A stretch of DNA of 18,395 bases, from the NCBI GenBank assembly GCA_023424865.1, contig JAFADM010000115.1, positions 1-18,395 of the forward strand. Reading direction: 5' to 3'. Positions 8,380 through 14,036 of this stretch are shown one piece after another. The number at the start of each line of letters is the position of its first letter. Positions within the stretch are counted from its first letter, which is position 1. This DNA comes from Bacillota bacterium (GTDB taxonomy: Bacteria; Bacillota_A; Clostridia; DSM-8532). Made by a program: the position numbers and the translations under genes. Below the pieces are notes generated by a model. It was not told the origin of the DNA. It did no database searches and saw only the letters and a list, made by a program, of their open reading frames with translations.

Positions 8380-8405
8380 GACGGAGCTTTTGTCACAGAG
8401 GTTCA
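8380..8405 (-). promoter_or_regulatory. ECF-type autoregulatory promoter (TGAACC-N16-CGTC)
   Basis: On the minus strand TGAACC (complement of 8400-8405) and CGTC (complement of 8380-8383) are separated by exactly 16 bases. This fits the Bacillota ECF pattern TGAAAC-N16/17-CGT(A/C). Transcription would start about 45 bases before the GTG of the sigma gene. A perfect palindrome, TGAAAGCTTTCA at 8352-8363, lies in the leader. Confidence 0.6.
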
Positions 8406-8527
8406 AAAGTATTTTCTTTTGTTTATTCAATTATAATTGGAGGCTTTGGTTTGTATACTTGAAAGGCTGAATGGCAGGTAAAAGGAAGCGGAGGTTAAAG
8501 TTTGACAGAATAGGTGTTGACGCGGAT

Positions 8528-8698
8528 TCAATTTTTAAGCATGTAAAGGATAATGGTTGCAAGACAAAGCAGAAGTGTGCCTAAAGACAGCATCCCATGG
8601 AAGTTTGCGTCCTTCTGGCCCGAGCCCCATTTCATCCACAGACCGCAAATGAGACTTATGACGATGGCGACGATAGAAATAATTCCTAAGATTTTCAA
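8528..8698 (-). CDS. Small two-helix membrane protein (TTG start), overlaps the TetR 3' end
   Basis: A 56-residue protein that begins with TTG and is easily missed. AGGAGGTG (complement of 8706-8713) stands seven bases before the TTG, an almost perfect SD at ideal spacing. The product begins MKILGIISIVAIVISLICG and has two hydrophobic helices (about 3-20 and 36-53), joined by a polar turn with W-M-K-W-G-S-G-Q-K-D. This is a coherent small membrane protein, whereas the overlapping reading frame of the TetR gene gives an Arg/His-rich tail with no fold signature. It is co-directional with and overlaps the TetR gene, so it is probably co-transcribed and under its control. I recognise no family. 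Many TetR regulators control adjacent membrane genes, so it may be the local target. Confidence 0.65.
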   Translation of the reverse strand: MKILGIISIVAIVISLICGLWMKWGSGQKDANFHGMLSLGTLLLCLATIILYMLKN

Positions 8699-9278
8699 GG
8701 TTTTTCACCTCCTTTTGTGTCAGACGGCAAAAGCAGCCCCAGTATAGTTTTATTAATTCATCCCGTTGTGTTTTATCGTTTATATCCAGGCCTGAGTACC
8801 GGCGAAAATCCTCTGAACGATAAAAGACCAGTTGAAAAAAGGACACCAATTGATAGGCGATAATACGACATTCACCTTCACTCCGCATTCCCCCAAAATA
8901 CTCGGTGATATAGGGAAGGATATAATAGGGGTGATCCATTTCGCCCTGGAGAAGGACATAGGGGATGGAGGCCTTTGTCAGTTCTGAATAGTTCAGGGTG
9001 ATATCCGACATTTGGGTTAGAAAAAGGGTAAGCTTATCCCTGGGGGAAGCTGTGTGAGGCGGCGTACTGCTAAGATTCTTTGCGTGAAGGGCGATAATCC
9101 TTTGCACCGCCAGGTTGATAAGAGCATCTCTGGAACCAAAGTGATAATTGATCATGGCCAGATTGGCACCTGCCCGTGCGGCTATTTTTCGAGCGGTGAG
9201 GCTGCTGGAATTGCCTTCCTCCTCCAAAAGTGCCAGAGTCGCTTCTATGAGTTGTTCTTTTGTAGTATCGGCTGCCAT
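8535..9278 (-). CDS. TetR/AcrR-family transcriptional regulator with anomalous C-terminal tail
   Basis: A 247-residue TetR-type repressor. The N-terminal HTH (about 27-48) contains LTARKIAARAGANLAMINYHF, the usual TetR recognition helix pattern ending in Y-H-F. The ligand domain follows and reaches a natural-looking end near residue 190. Residues 194-247 are read from DNA that in another frame encodes the small membrane protein; this tail is rich in His and Arg and the total is about 50 residues longer than usual. A TGA in a shifted frame at 8720-8722, just before the SD of the small gene, would be a normal stop, so a one-base frameshift near 8730-8740 is a reasonable explanation. AAGGAGG five bases before ATG supports the start. 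A perfect 16-bp palindrome upstream is a likely autoregulatory operator. Confidence 0.85.
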   Translation of the reverse strand: MAADTTKEQLIEATLALLEEEGNSSSLTARKIAARAGANLAMINYHFGSRDALINLAVQRIIALHAKNLSSTPPHTASPRDKLTLFLTQMSDITLNYSELTKASIPYVLLQGEMDHPYYILPYITEYFGGMRSEGECRIIAYQLVSFFQLVFYRSEDFRRYSGLDINDKTQRDELIKLYWGCFCRLTQKEVKNLENLRNYFYRRHRHKSHLRSVDEMGLGPEGRKLPWDAVFRHTSALSCNHYPLHA

Positions 9279-9306
9279 GAAAGCCTCCTTTGATTTAATG
9301 TTAATA

Positions 9307-9322
9307 ATTAAACATGTTTAAT
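9307..9322. promoter_or_regulatory. Palindromic operator, probably for the minus-strand TetR
   Basis: ATTAAACA directly followed by its reverse complement TGTTTAAT gives a perfect 16-bp palindrome 29 bases from the TetR start. It lies just past the proposed -10, near the transcription start, where TetR proteins usually bind. Confidence 0.5.
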
Positions 9323-9330
9323 ACGCGTTT

Positions 9331-9360
9331 AGTATATCAAATCTAATCTTCAAAAAGCAA
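9331..9360 (-). promoter_or_regulatory. Possible promoter for the minus-strand TetR gene
   Basis: On the minus strand TTGCTT (complement of 9355-9360) and TATACT (complement of 9331-9336) are 18 bases apart. The -10 is good and the -35 weak. The predicted start falls within or next to the 9307-9322 palindrome. Confidence 0.4.
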
Positions 9361-9377
9361 GACTTTTTTAGTTCTCA

Positions 9378-9406
9378 TTGACAATTTTTTTTTAGTTTCA
9401 TATAAT
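9378..9406 (+). promoter_or_regulatory. Consensus sigma-A promoter of the plus-strand tetR operon
   Basis: TTGACA at 9378-9383 and TATAAT at 9401-9406 are separated by 17 bases, a perfect housekeeping promoter. A palindromic operator starts three bases after the -10. A promoter this strong only makes sense if tightly repressed. Confidence 0.85.
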
Positions 9407-9408
9407 AT

Positions 9409-9432
9409 GAATGAATTAAAAAATATTCATTC
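9409..9432. promoter_or_regulatory. TetR operator copy 1
   Basis: GAATGAAT (9409-9416) and ATTCATTC (9425-9432) form perfect half-sites around an eight-base A/T spacer. The site covers the transcription start of the consensus promoter. A 24-bp copy differing at one base occurs at 10066-10089, after the regulator gene. Confidence 0.75.
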
Positions 9433-9456
9433 GCATAGTAATGAGTGAGGCAATGC

Positions 9457-10029
9457 ATGGAAGATAAAAAGGCACTTATTTATCAAGCCGCAAGAGAGTT
9501 ATTCAGTTTGAAAGGTTTTAAAGATACAAATATCTCGGAGATCACCAAAAAGGTGGGAATGGCGGTCGGAACCTTTTATAACTACTATTCCTCCAAGGAA
9601 AAGCTCTTTATGGAAATCTATCTGGAGGAAAACCGAAAGCTTAAAATGAGCTGCCTTAAGTCCCTGGACTTAAGCCAAAGCCCTCTTCAAGTTATAAGAC
9701 AAATGGTGGGCATGAATCTTAACGGTATGAATGCCAGCCCCATACTTAAGGAATGGTACAACAGGAGTGTTTTCGACAAAATAGAGAGGATCTACCGGGA
9801 AGAAAACGGGATTCAGGCGGTGGATTTTTTATACGACAGCTTTCATGAGCTTATTGTTCAATGGCAGGCGGAAGGCAAAATGCGAAAGGATATAAGCAGT
9901 AAGATGATCATGATGCTTTTTGCAGCCATTATAAACGTGGATACACATAAGGAAGAGCTGGGTCTGGAATATTTTCCAGAGCTTATGGAATGTATGACGG
10001 AAGTGGTTATGAAGGGATTAAGCGAATAA
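9457..10029 (+). CDS. TetR/AcrR-family regulator of the flavoprotein operon
   Basis: A 190-residue TetR-type repressor. The HTH lies at about 25-46 (ISEITKKVGMAVGTFYNYYSSKE), with the typical G-T-F-Y-N-Y-Y recognition end, and the rest is the all-helical ligand/dimer domain. I place the start at ATG 9457, with GAGG at 9447-9450 six bases upstream. An in-frame GTG at 9445 would add four residues but lacks an SD. The gene sits between two nearly identical 24-bp palindromes, one over its own promoter and one before the next three genes, so it most likely represses itself and the downstream redox genes. The ligand is unknown. It is transcribed away from the other TetR gene across a 178-base region that holds both promoters. 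Confidence 0.9.
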   Translation: MEDKKALIYQAARELFSLKGFKDTNISEITKKVGMAVGTFYNYYSSKEKLFMEIYLEENRKLKMSCLKSLDLSQSPLQVIRQMVGMNLNGMNASPILKEWYNRSVFDKIERIYREENGIQAVDFLYDSFHELIVQWQAEGKMRKDISSKMIMMLFAAIINVDTHKEELGLEYFPELMECMTEVVMKGLSE

Positions 10030-10034
10030 ACCCA

Positions 10035-10054
10035 CAGTAAGATGCATCTTACTG
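10035..10054. repeat. Perfect 20-bp palindrome after tetR
   Basis: CAGTAAGATG is followed directly by its reverse complement CATCTTACTG, six bases after the tetR stop. In RNA it would form a short hairpin but no U-tract follows. It could weaken read-through, or be a second protein-binding site next to operator copy 2. Confidence 0.55.
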
Positions 10055-10065
10055 ACTGTAAAAAT

Positions 10066-10089
10066 GAATGAATTAAAAAATGTTCATTC
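10066..10089. promoter_or_regulatory. TetR operator copy 2
   Basis: The same 24-bp palindrome as at 9409-9432 with a single base change (an A to G in the second half). It lies 72 bases before the 100-residue gene. I see no good -10/-35 pair around it, so it may control a weak promoter or act as a roadblock to transcripts coming through tetR. Confidence 0.7.
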
Positions 10090-10161
10090 ACGTAAAAAGA
10101 TCTTTATCCAATTTATCCAATAAGATTGTATGTTTTTATAAAGAAAAGAAAGGAGCGGAGC

Positions 10162-10464
10162 ATGATGACAAAGGAGCCGATATCAAAATCCCCCAGTCTG
10201 AAGGGTCTTCTTATTCGAATAACAGAGGAGGGTAAAACTCAGCCGGAGGTTCGCATTCCCTATTTTGTGTTTAAGGCAGGAATGAAGCTGGGGAAAATCG
10301 CCGGAGGAAAGAAAAACTCGGGTAAAGAATGGGAGATACTCAGCACACTCGACATGGACTTTGTGCTGGAAAGCCTGAATAACGGGGAACAAAGCCTGCC
10401 ATGCCTCTTAACGGAGGTGGACGATGCTGAAAAAAAACAGCACATCGAAATCTGGCTTGAGTAA
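10162..10464 (+). CDS. Hypothetical 100-residue protein in tetR-flavoprotein operon
   Basis: A soluble, charged protein of unknown function with no TM helix or cysteine cluster. Its pattern is a beta segment with an I-R-I-T core, then VRIPYFVFKAGMKLGKIAGG (30-49), a helical part, and an acidic end with H-I-E-I-W-L-E. This faintly recalls the short SHOCT-like/DUF2089 C-terminal modules of Bacillota, where a V-x-I-P-x-x-x-x-K-x-G-x-K core is followed by a terminal V/I-E-I strand; I hold this loosely. AGGAG at 10151-10155, six bases before ATG 10162, sets the start, although the frame is open back to 10126 with no SD. It is the first gene after operator copy 2 and lies 35 bases from the FMN-binding gene. 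Confidence 0.65.
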   Translation: MMTKEPISKSPSLKGLLIRITEEGKTQPEVRIPYFVFKAGMKLGKIAGGKKNSGKEWEILSTLDMDFVLESLNNGEQSLPCLLTEVDDAEKKQHIEIWLE

Positions 10465-10499
10465 TAAAAGTCTCGCCGGTTTGGGAGGGAGTTCAGGCT

Positions 10500-10940
10500 A
10501 TGAGCAAATTAAGAAAAGCAGGTAAAATACTCTTGATCCTATTGGGCCTGGCTGTTTTGACTATGGCTGTGGCGCTTGCTGCAAGTGAACCGGGACGACG
10601 GGAGGTAAAAAGTCTCGTCATCGGAACAATTGATTTTCACATTTTAAAGGATGGTACCTATGCGGGTGAGTATGTGGGTGAAAAGGACCATTCAAGGGAT
10701 GTACTTCTTCAAGTTACAATCGCTTCGGGAAAAATTACGGAAATAAAGCTGGTAAAGGGAGCTGTGGATAAGGAGGGTGTTCCTTTGATTTTAACGCAGG
10801 GCCTGAGCGTAAAGGATTTATTTGAAAGCGCCGTGAAGACTCAATCTCTTCAGGTGGATGCCATAAGCGGTGCGACACTTACCTCCAAGACCCATCTAAA
10901 GGCATTGGAAAATGCATTGCTTAAGGCTCTGGAAAAATAA
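10500..10940 (+). CDS. Membrane-anchored FMN-binding domain protein
   Basis: A 146-residue protein with one N-terminal TM helix (about 8-28) and a short extracytoplasmic FMN-binding domain (50-146). D-A-I-S-G-A-T (120-126) matches the D-x-x-S/T-G-A-T flavinylation motif, in which ApbE links FMN covalently to the threonine, here T126, as in NqrC/RnfG and related exported flavoproteins. Family members pass electrons across or outside the membrane. No apbE gene is in the window, so the transferase must be encoded elsewhere. GGGAG eight bases before ATG supports the start. The flavodoxin gene follows 38 bases on, suggesting a small electron-transfer pair under TetR control. Confidence 0.85.
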   Translation: MSKLRKAGKILLILLGLAVLTMAVALAASEPGRREVKSLVIGTIDFHILKDGTYAGEYVGEKDHSRDVLLQVTIASGKITEIKLVKGAVDKEGVPLILTQGLSVKDLFESAVKTQSLQVDAISGATLTSKTHLKALENALLKALEK

Positions 10941-10978
10941 ACGCACAGCGGAAAAATACAAATTTCAGGAGGATAATT

Positions 10979-11527
10979 ATGGAGACAGTGATTGTATCCT
11001 ATTCTTATACGGGCAACAATGAAAAGCTGGGGGAGAATGTGGCCAAAGCCCTTTCAGTAAAACATATACGTATTTCGGAGCCTAAGGCCCGAAGCATAGG
11101 AACTTTTGCATTGGATGCATTAACGGGCAGAACCCCGCAGGTGAGCCCGGCTCCGGATGCTATAAAGCCTTATGATGAAATTATTTTCTTTGCGCCGGTC
11201 TGGATGGGGTGTGTGGCAGCCCCCCTCAGGGCATACCTTAAGATGCTTAAGGATTATCCGTCGAAGCATCTTATCTTTTTTACGGTAAGCGGGGGTGCGG
11301 ACGGATCCAACACAAAGCTTGCCGGTGATCTTAAAAAAAGAACAGAAAACAATAGGATAAGCGTACTTGAACTGCCGGTGACCGGGCTGATGACATCCCA
11401 GGACCAGCCTCAACGCAAAGATACCTCCGCCTACAAATTAACCTCTGGGGATGTAGAGAAGCTTACACCCCGGGTATTGCAGCATATCCGGGACCAGAGG
11501 TCCCGAAATGACTCATTGGGAAATTAA
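10979..11527 (+). CDS. Flavodoxin-family protein
   Basis: A 182-residue flavodoxin-like protein. The first strand and phosphate loop, VIVSYSYTGNNEKLGENVA (4-22), is the S-x-T-G-N FMN loop with a tyrosine at the usual Ser/Thr position. The segment P-Y-D-E-I-I-F-F-A-P-V-W-M-G fits the second FMN loop, and FFTVSGG the third strand region. Such proteins carry one or two electrons on non-covalent FMN in the cytoplasm. AGGAGG six bases before ATG is ideal. Its last four codons and stop overlap the 3' end of the convergent SDR gene by 15 bases. With the preceding membrane FMN protein it probably forms a donor-acceptor pair; the partner oxidoreductase is not evident. Confidence 0.85.
   Translation: METVIVSYSYTGNNEKLGENVAKALSVKHIRISEPKARSIGTFALDALTGRTPQVSPAPDAIKPYDEIIFFAPVWMGCVAAPLRAYLKMLKDYPSKHLIFFTVSGGADGSNTKLAGDLKKRTENNRISVLELPVTGLMTSQDQPQRKDTSAYKLTSGDVEKLTPRVLQHIRDQRSRNDSLGN
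11489..11505. repeat. Strong hairpin at convergent gene ends
   Basis: CGGGACC, a three-base loop, then GGTCCCG form a perfect seven-pair GC-rich stem inside the last codons of the flavodoxin gene and just past the SDR stop. No U-tract follows on either strand. It may slow or protect transcripts from both directions where two genes overlap tail to tail. Confidence 0.5.
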
Positions 11528-12709
11528 GGTATCAATGTCCGATATCCATCCAAGAAGGGTTTGTGAATGCTCCTCCCGCTTGGCTTTATCCTTCTGGTAG
11601 CTTTGCAGGAGCTTTAGCTGGTGTTCCCAGTAACTTTTTAGCTTACTTAAGAAGCCTTTTTCCAGAGAAATGGAGGAAGGCTCTTTATTTTTCAGGGAAG
11701 CTTCCAGGGCTTTAAGCTTTTCCAGAGCCTGGTCCGCCGAAAGACCCATATTCTTTTTAAAGTCCCTTAAAACCCATTGCCGCTCAAAGACATTCATAGC
11801 CCGCCAGCCCTCGTACTGTTCCTCATAGGTTTTAATAATCCTTCCCAGGACGTCGGATTTTACTGCTTCCGGTATAGGGGAGGCTTGCGTTGGGTTATCC
11901 TGAGGATTCTTCTCACCGGCAAGATTAAAATCCATGAGAACCTGAATTGAACCAATTTCCTGCCCGTGATAGGTAAGGGCATTGGCCACGGACAGGGCAA
12001 AGCCTGTTCCGGCACTTTCCGCGTCCAGTATGTGGCGCCCGTTCATATTATAAAAGTCGTCCAACCCCATATTCATGCTGGCAGCTACGGTTTCAATAGC
12101 TTTCATGGCAGTCTCAGTTTTTACAAGGCCGGGCCCGATGGTATAGGAATAAACCCCGGTGCCCTCCAGCTCCATGGCCAGGGTATTGCTAAGCTCAACC
12201 TGGGTGGTTTTAAAAACCTCATAGGCTCCCATATAGGGGGAAGCGCCGGAGGAGGAGACAAAAACAACTACTCCGGAATTGCGGTTTATCATGGTGTGAA
12301 GAAAACGATGGGCAAGAAGCAGGGGCGCCCGGAAGTTAACCTGATAGCTTCTTTCCCAGTCGGAAGCCTCGACGTTATGGACAGCTCCCATGCAGACGAA
12401 AGCCGCATTGTTAAATAGTATGTCCGGGCAGCCATGCTTTTCAAGAACATAATCGCACAAGGTGTTAACGGAGGCGGCATCCGCCAGATCCACACTGTAG
12501 AATTCGGCGGGTTTTGAGGGGAAAAGCTTATTAATCTCCTTTTCCGCATCAGCCCCTTTTTGTGAATTAATCTCCGCTATAATTATTTTCGCCCCTAAAT
12601 AGGCAAAGACCTTTGCAGCCTCAAAACCGATTCCTCCCCCTGCACCGGTAATAAGGACCGTCTTCCCTGCAAGTGTATCTTTAAGATCCGGTCGGCTTTC
12701 TATGAGCAT
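11513..12709 (-). CDS. SDR-family oxidoreductase with long C-terminal extension
   Basis: A 398-residue short-chain dehydrogenase/reductase. The Rossmann motif TGAGGGIG (21-28), N-N-A (100-102), the serine segment VSSSG (151-155), Y163-x3-K167 and P-G (193-194) are all present and ordered as in classical SDRs, so NAD(P)-dependent redox of an alcohol/ketone is expected. E46 in the strand-2 end (I-I-I-A-E) suggests NAD preference. The family is normally about 250 residues. Here about 130 more follow, Lys/Glu-rich and helical, with a likely coiled coil around 325-385; its role is unknown. GAGG seven bases before ATG supports the start. The 3' end overlaps the flavodoxin gene by 15 bases on the opposite strand. 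Substrate unknown. Confidence 0.88.
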   Translation of the reverse strand: MLIESRPDLKDTLAGKTVLITGAGGGIGFEAAKVFAYLGAKIIIAEINSQKGADAEKEINKLFPSKPAEFYSVDLADAASVNTLCDYVLEKHGCPDILFNNAAFVCMGAVHNVEASDWERSYQVNFRAPLLLAHRFLHTMINRNSGVVVFVSSSGASPYMGAYEVFKTTQVELSNTLAMELEGTGVYSYTIGPGLVKTETAMKAIETVAASMNMGLDDFYNMNGRHILDAESAGTGFALSVANALTYHGQEIGSIQVLMDFNLAGEKNPQDNPTQASPIPEAVKSDVLGRIIKTYEEQYEGWRAMNVFERQWVLRDFKKNMGLSADQALEKLKALEASLKNKEPSSISLEKGFLSKLKSYWEHQLKLLQSYQKDKAKREEHSQTLLGWISDIDTLISQ

Positions 12710-12742
12710 CCAGACGCCTCCTCCATTTTATTACATACACTT

Positions 12743-12771
12743 ATTCTAGCTTTATTCCTGGAAATCAGCAA
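12743..12771 (-). promoter_or_regulatory. Possible promoter for the SDR gene
   Basis: On the minus strand TTGCTG (complement of 12766-12771) and TAGAAT (complement of 12743-12748) are 17 bases apart, about 34 bases before the SDR start. The -10 is good and the -35 weak. Confidence 0.4.
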
Positions 12772-12819
12772 TCCATTCCGGCAAAGGAGTCATCTCCTTG
12801 CTGCAATAAAGGGGATGCC

Positions 12820-12848
12820 TTTACCGTAGTCGGACTCTCCATTATAAT
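12820..12848 (+). promoter_or_regulatory. Promoter for the LUD gene
   Basis: TTTACC at 12820-12825 and TATAAT at 12843-12848 are 17 bases apart, 37 bases before the LUD start. Between this and the divergent SDR promoter lies a near-perfect inverted repeat (GCAA-A-GGAG, then CTCC-TTGC, 12781-12801) that could serve as a shared operator. Confidence 0.55.
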
Positions 12849-12885
12849 AGGAAATCAAAGGAGAGAACAAAAGAGAGGGTTTTTT

Positions 12886-13503
12886 ATGCACGATAAAGTG
12901 GCTAAGACCATTAAAGCGCTAAAGCAAAACAATATGTCTGGTTATTTTGTTAGCAATAAGGAAGAGCTGATGACGCTTCTTTCAGGGCTTATATTAAAGG
13001 GACAAACCGTAGGCTGCGGTGATTCGGTCACTTTGGAGGAGCTGGGCGTGTTTGACTATTTGCGCAGCGGTGATTTTTGCTTCTACGATAAATACGCACC
13101 CGGTCTTACAAAGGAAGAAAAGCGCAGGCTTTACCTGCAAAATTTTGATTCGGACACTTTTATTACGGGAACCAATGCCATTACCATGGATGGACGCCTC
13201 TTCAATATTGATGGAAACGGAAGCCGGGTAGCTCCTATGCTGTATGGACCCAGGCAGGTGATTATTGTTGTGGGAGTCAATAAAATAACTCCCGATGTGG
13301 AAGGTGCCATTAAGCGGGCAAGACAGGTGGCAGCTCCTCTGGACGCCGTGCGCCTTGGAAAGGAAACCCCCTGCGCCCGCCTGGGGAGATGTGTTGATTG
13401 CAGGCACCCCCAGCGTATATGCAATGATTTTGTTTTAATCTCGGGCCAATTTGTTAAAGACAGAATTAAAGTCATTCTCATTGACATGGAAATAGGCTTT
13501 TAG
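12886..13503 (+). CDS. LUD-domain (DUF162) lactate utilization-type protein
   Basis: A 205-residue protein of the LUD/DUF162 family, related to LutC/YkgG. The hallmark segment is visible as G-T-N-A-I-T-x-D-G-x-L-x-N-I-D-G-N-G-S-R-V-A (95-116). The C-terminal C163-x5-C169-x2-C172-x6-C179 cluster (ending R-I-C-N) is typical of the stand-alone clostridial subgroup and probably binds metal or an Fe-S cluster. LutC-type proteins take part in lactate oxidation with LutA and LutB, but neither gene is here, so a role in lactate use is not established for this one. GAGAGGG precedes ATG by six bases. It has its own promoter and is divergent from the SDR gene. Confidence 0.85.
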   Translation: MHDKVAKTIKALKQNNMSGYFVSNKEELMTLLSGLILKGQTVGCGDSVTLEELGVFDYLRSGDFCFYDKYAPGLTKEEKRRLYLQNFDSDTFITGTNAITMDGRLFNIDGNGSRVAPMLYGPRQVIIVVGVNKITPDVEGAIKRARQVAAPLDAVRLGKETPCARLGRCVDCRHPQRICNDFVLISGQFVKDRIKVILIDMEIGF

Positions 13504-13541
13504 AGGAAATAGGCTATTAGAGGGTTATTAGAAGGTACGGG

Positions 13542-13952
13542 TTACAGCCGTATAACGGCCATGGGCACTGCACCCTCAACCACCGAAAAGCCGAGCTTTT
13601 TGTAAAAGCCTACGGTTTTCTCACTCTCTGAGGTAAGTACTAAATACATGTAGCCGGCATACTTCTCCTTAAGGGCAGTTAAAAGCTTGCTGCCGATACC
13701 ATGGCCCTGATAGAGGGGATTAACCAAAAGATAGTGCGCGTAGGCTGTCAGCTCCCCGTCATCCAGAGCGTTGACAAGACCAATAAGCTTCTCTCCGTCC
13801 CAGGCGGAAAAGACAGTTTCTGAATTGGACATGGCCTTTACCAATCTGTCCGGAGAATTTCCGGATAACCAGCCCACCGAAAGAAAAAGATCCTTAAGCT
13901 GCGGGGATGTGAAGGTTTTTGTGGTTTTATAGCTTATAGATGTTTGCTCCAT
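13542..13952 (-). CDS. GNAT-family N-acetyltransferase
   Basis: A 136-residue acetyltransferase of the GNAT superfamily. Motif A reads L-L-V-N-P-L-Y-Q-G-H-G-I-G-S-K-L-L, with the acetyl-CoA pyrophosphate loop Q-G-H-G-I-G at 82-87. Motif B follows as K-T-V-G-F-Y-K-K-L-G-F near residue 111. It would transfer acetyl from acetyl-CoA to an amine; the acceptor cannot be deduced. GGAG nine bases before ATG is a fair SD. It lies 74 bases downstream of the YeiH-family gene on the same strand and across a tandem repeat, and ends 38 bases from the convergent LUD gene. Confidence 0.88.
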   Translation of the reverse strand: MEQTSISYKTTKTFTSPQLKDLFLSVGWLSGNSPDRLVKAMSNSETVFSAWDGEKLIGLVNALDDGELTAYAHYLLVNPLYQGHGIGSKLLTALKEKYAGYMYLVLTSESEKTVGFYKKLGFSVVEGAVPMAVIRL

Positions 13953-13988
13953 ACTTAAGATCTCCAGTCGTTAAAGATTAATTGTCAG

Positions 13989-14036
13989 CAAATAAACTTT
14001 ACCAAATAAACTTTACTAAATTAACTTTACCAAATA
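13989..14036. repeat. 14-bp tandem repeat, 3.4 copies, at the yeiH-family stop codon
   Basis: The unit CAAATAAACTTTAC occurs at 13989-14002 and 14003-14016. A variant with two changes (TAAATTAACTTTAC) is at 14017-14030, and a partial copy (CAAATA) is at 14031-14036. The stop codon of the membrane protein gene lies in the third copy, so the array looks like a duplication of the gene's own last bases. Confidence 0.85.

Noticed and set aside
8428..8439. Palindrome CAATTATAATTG with TATAAT on both strands
   Set aside because: No -35 at the right distance and no gene appropriately placed; A/T-rich chance palindrome is likely.
8471..8584. Plus-strand frame of 37 codons (Lys-rich) opposite the small membrane gene
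   Set aside because: Only a weak SD, no fold signature and no promoter; the opposite strand has a much better gene.
9445..9456. GTG start four codons upstream of the plus-strand TetR
   Set aside because: No SD before it, and the GTG itself overlaps the GAGG that serves ATG 9457.
10126..10161. Upstream in-frame ATG adding 12 residues to the 100-residue protein
   Set aside because: No SD, and its codons include the SD of the internal ATG at 10162.
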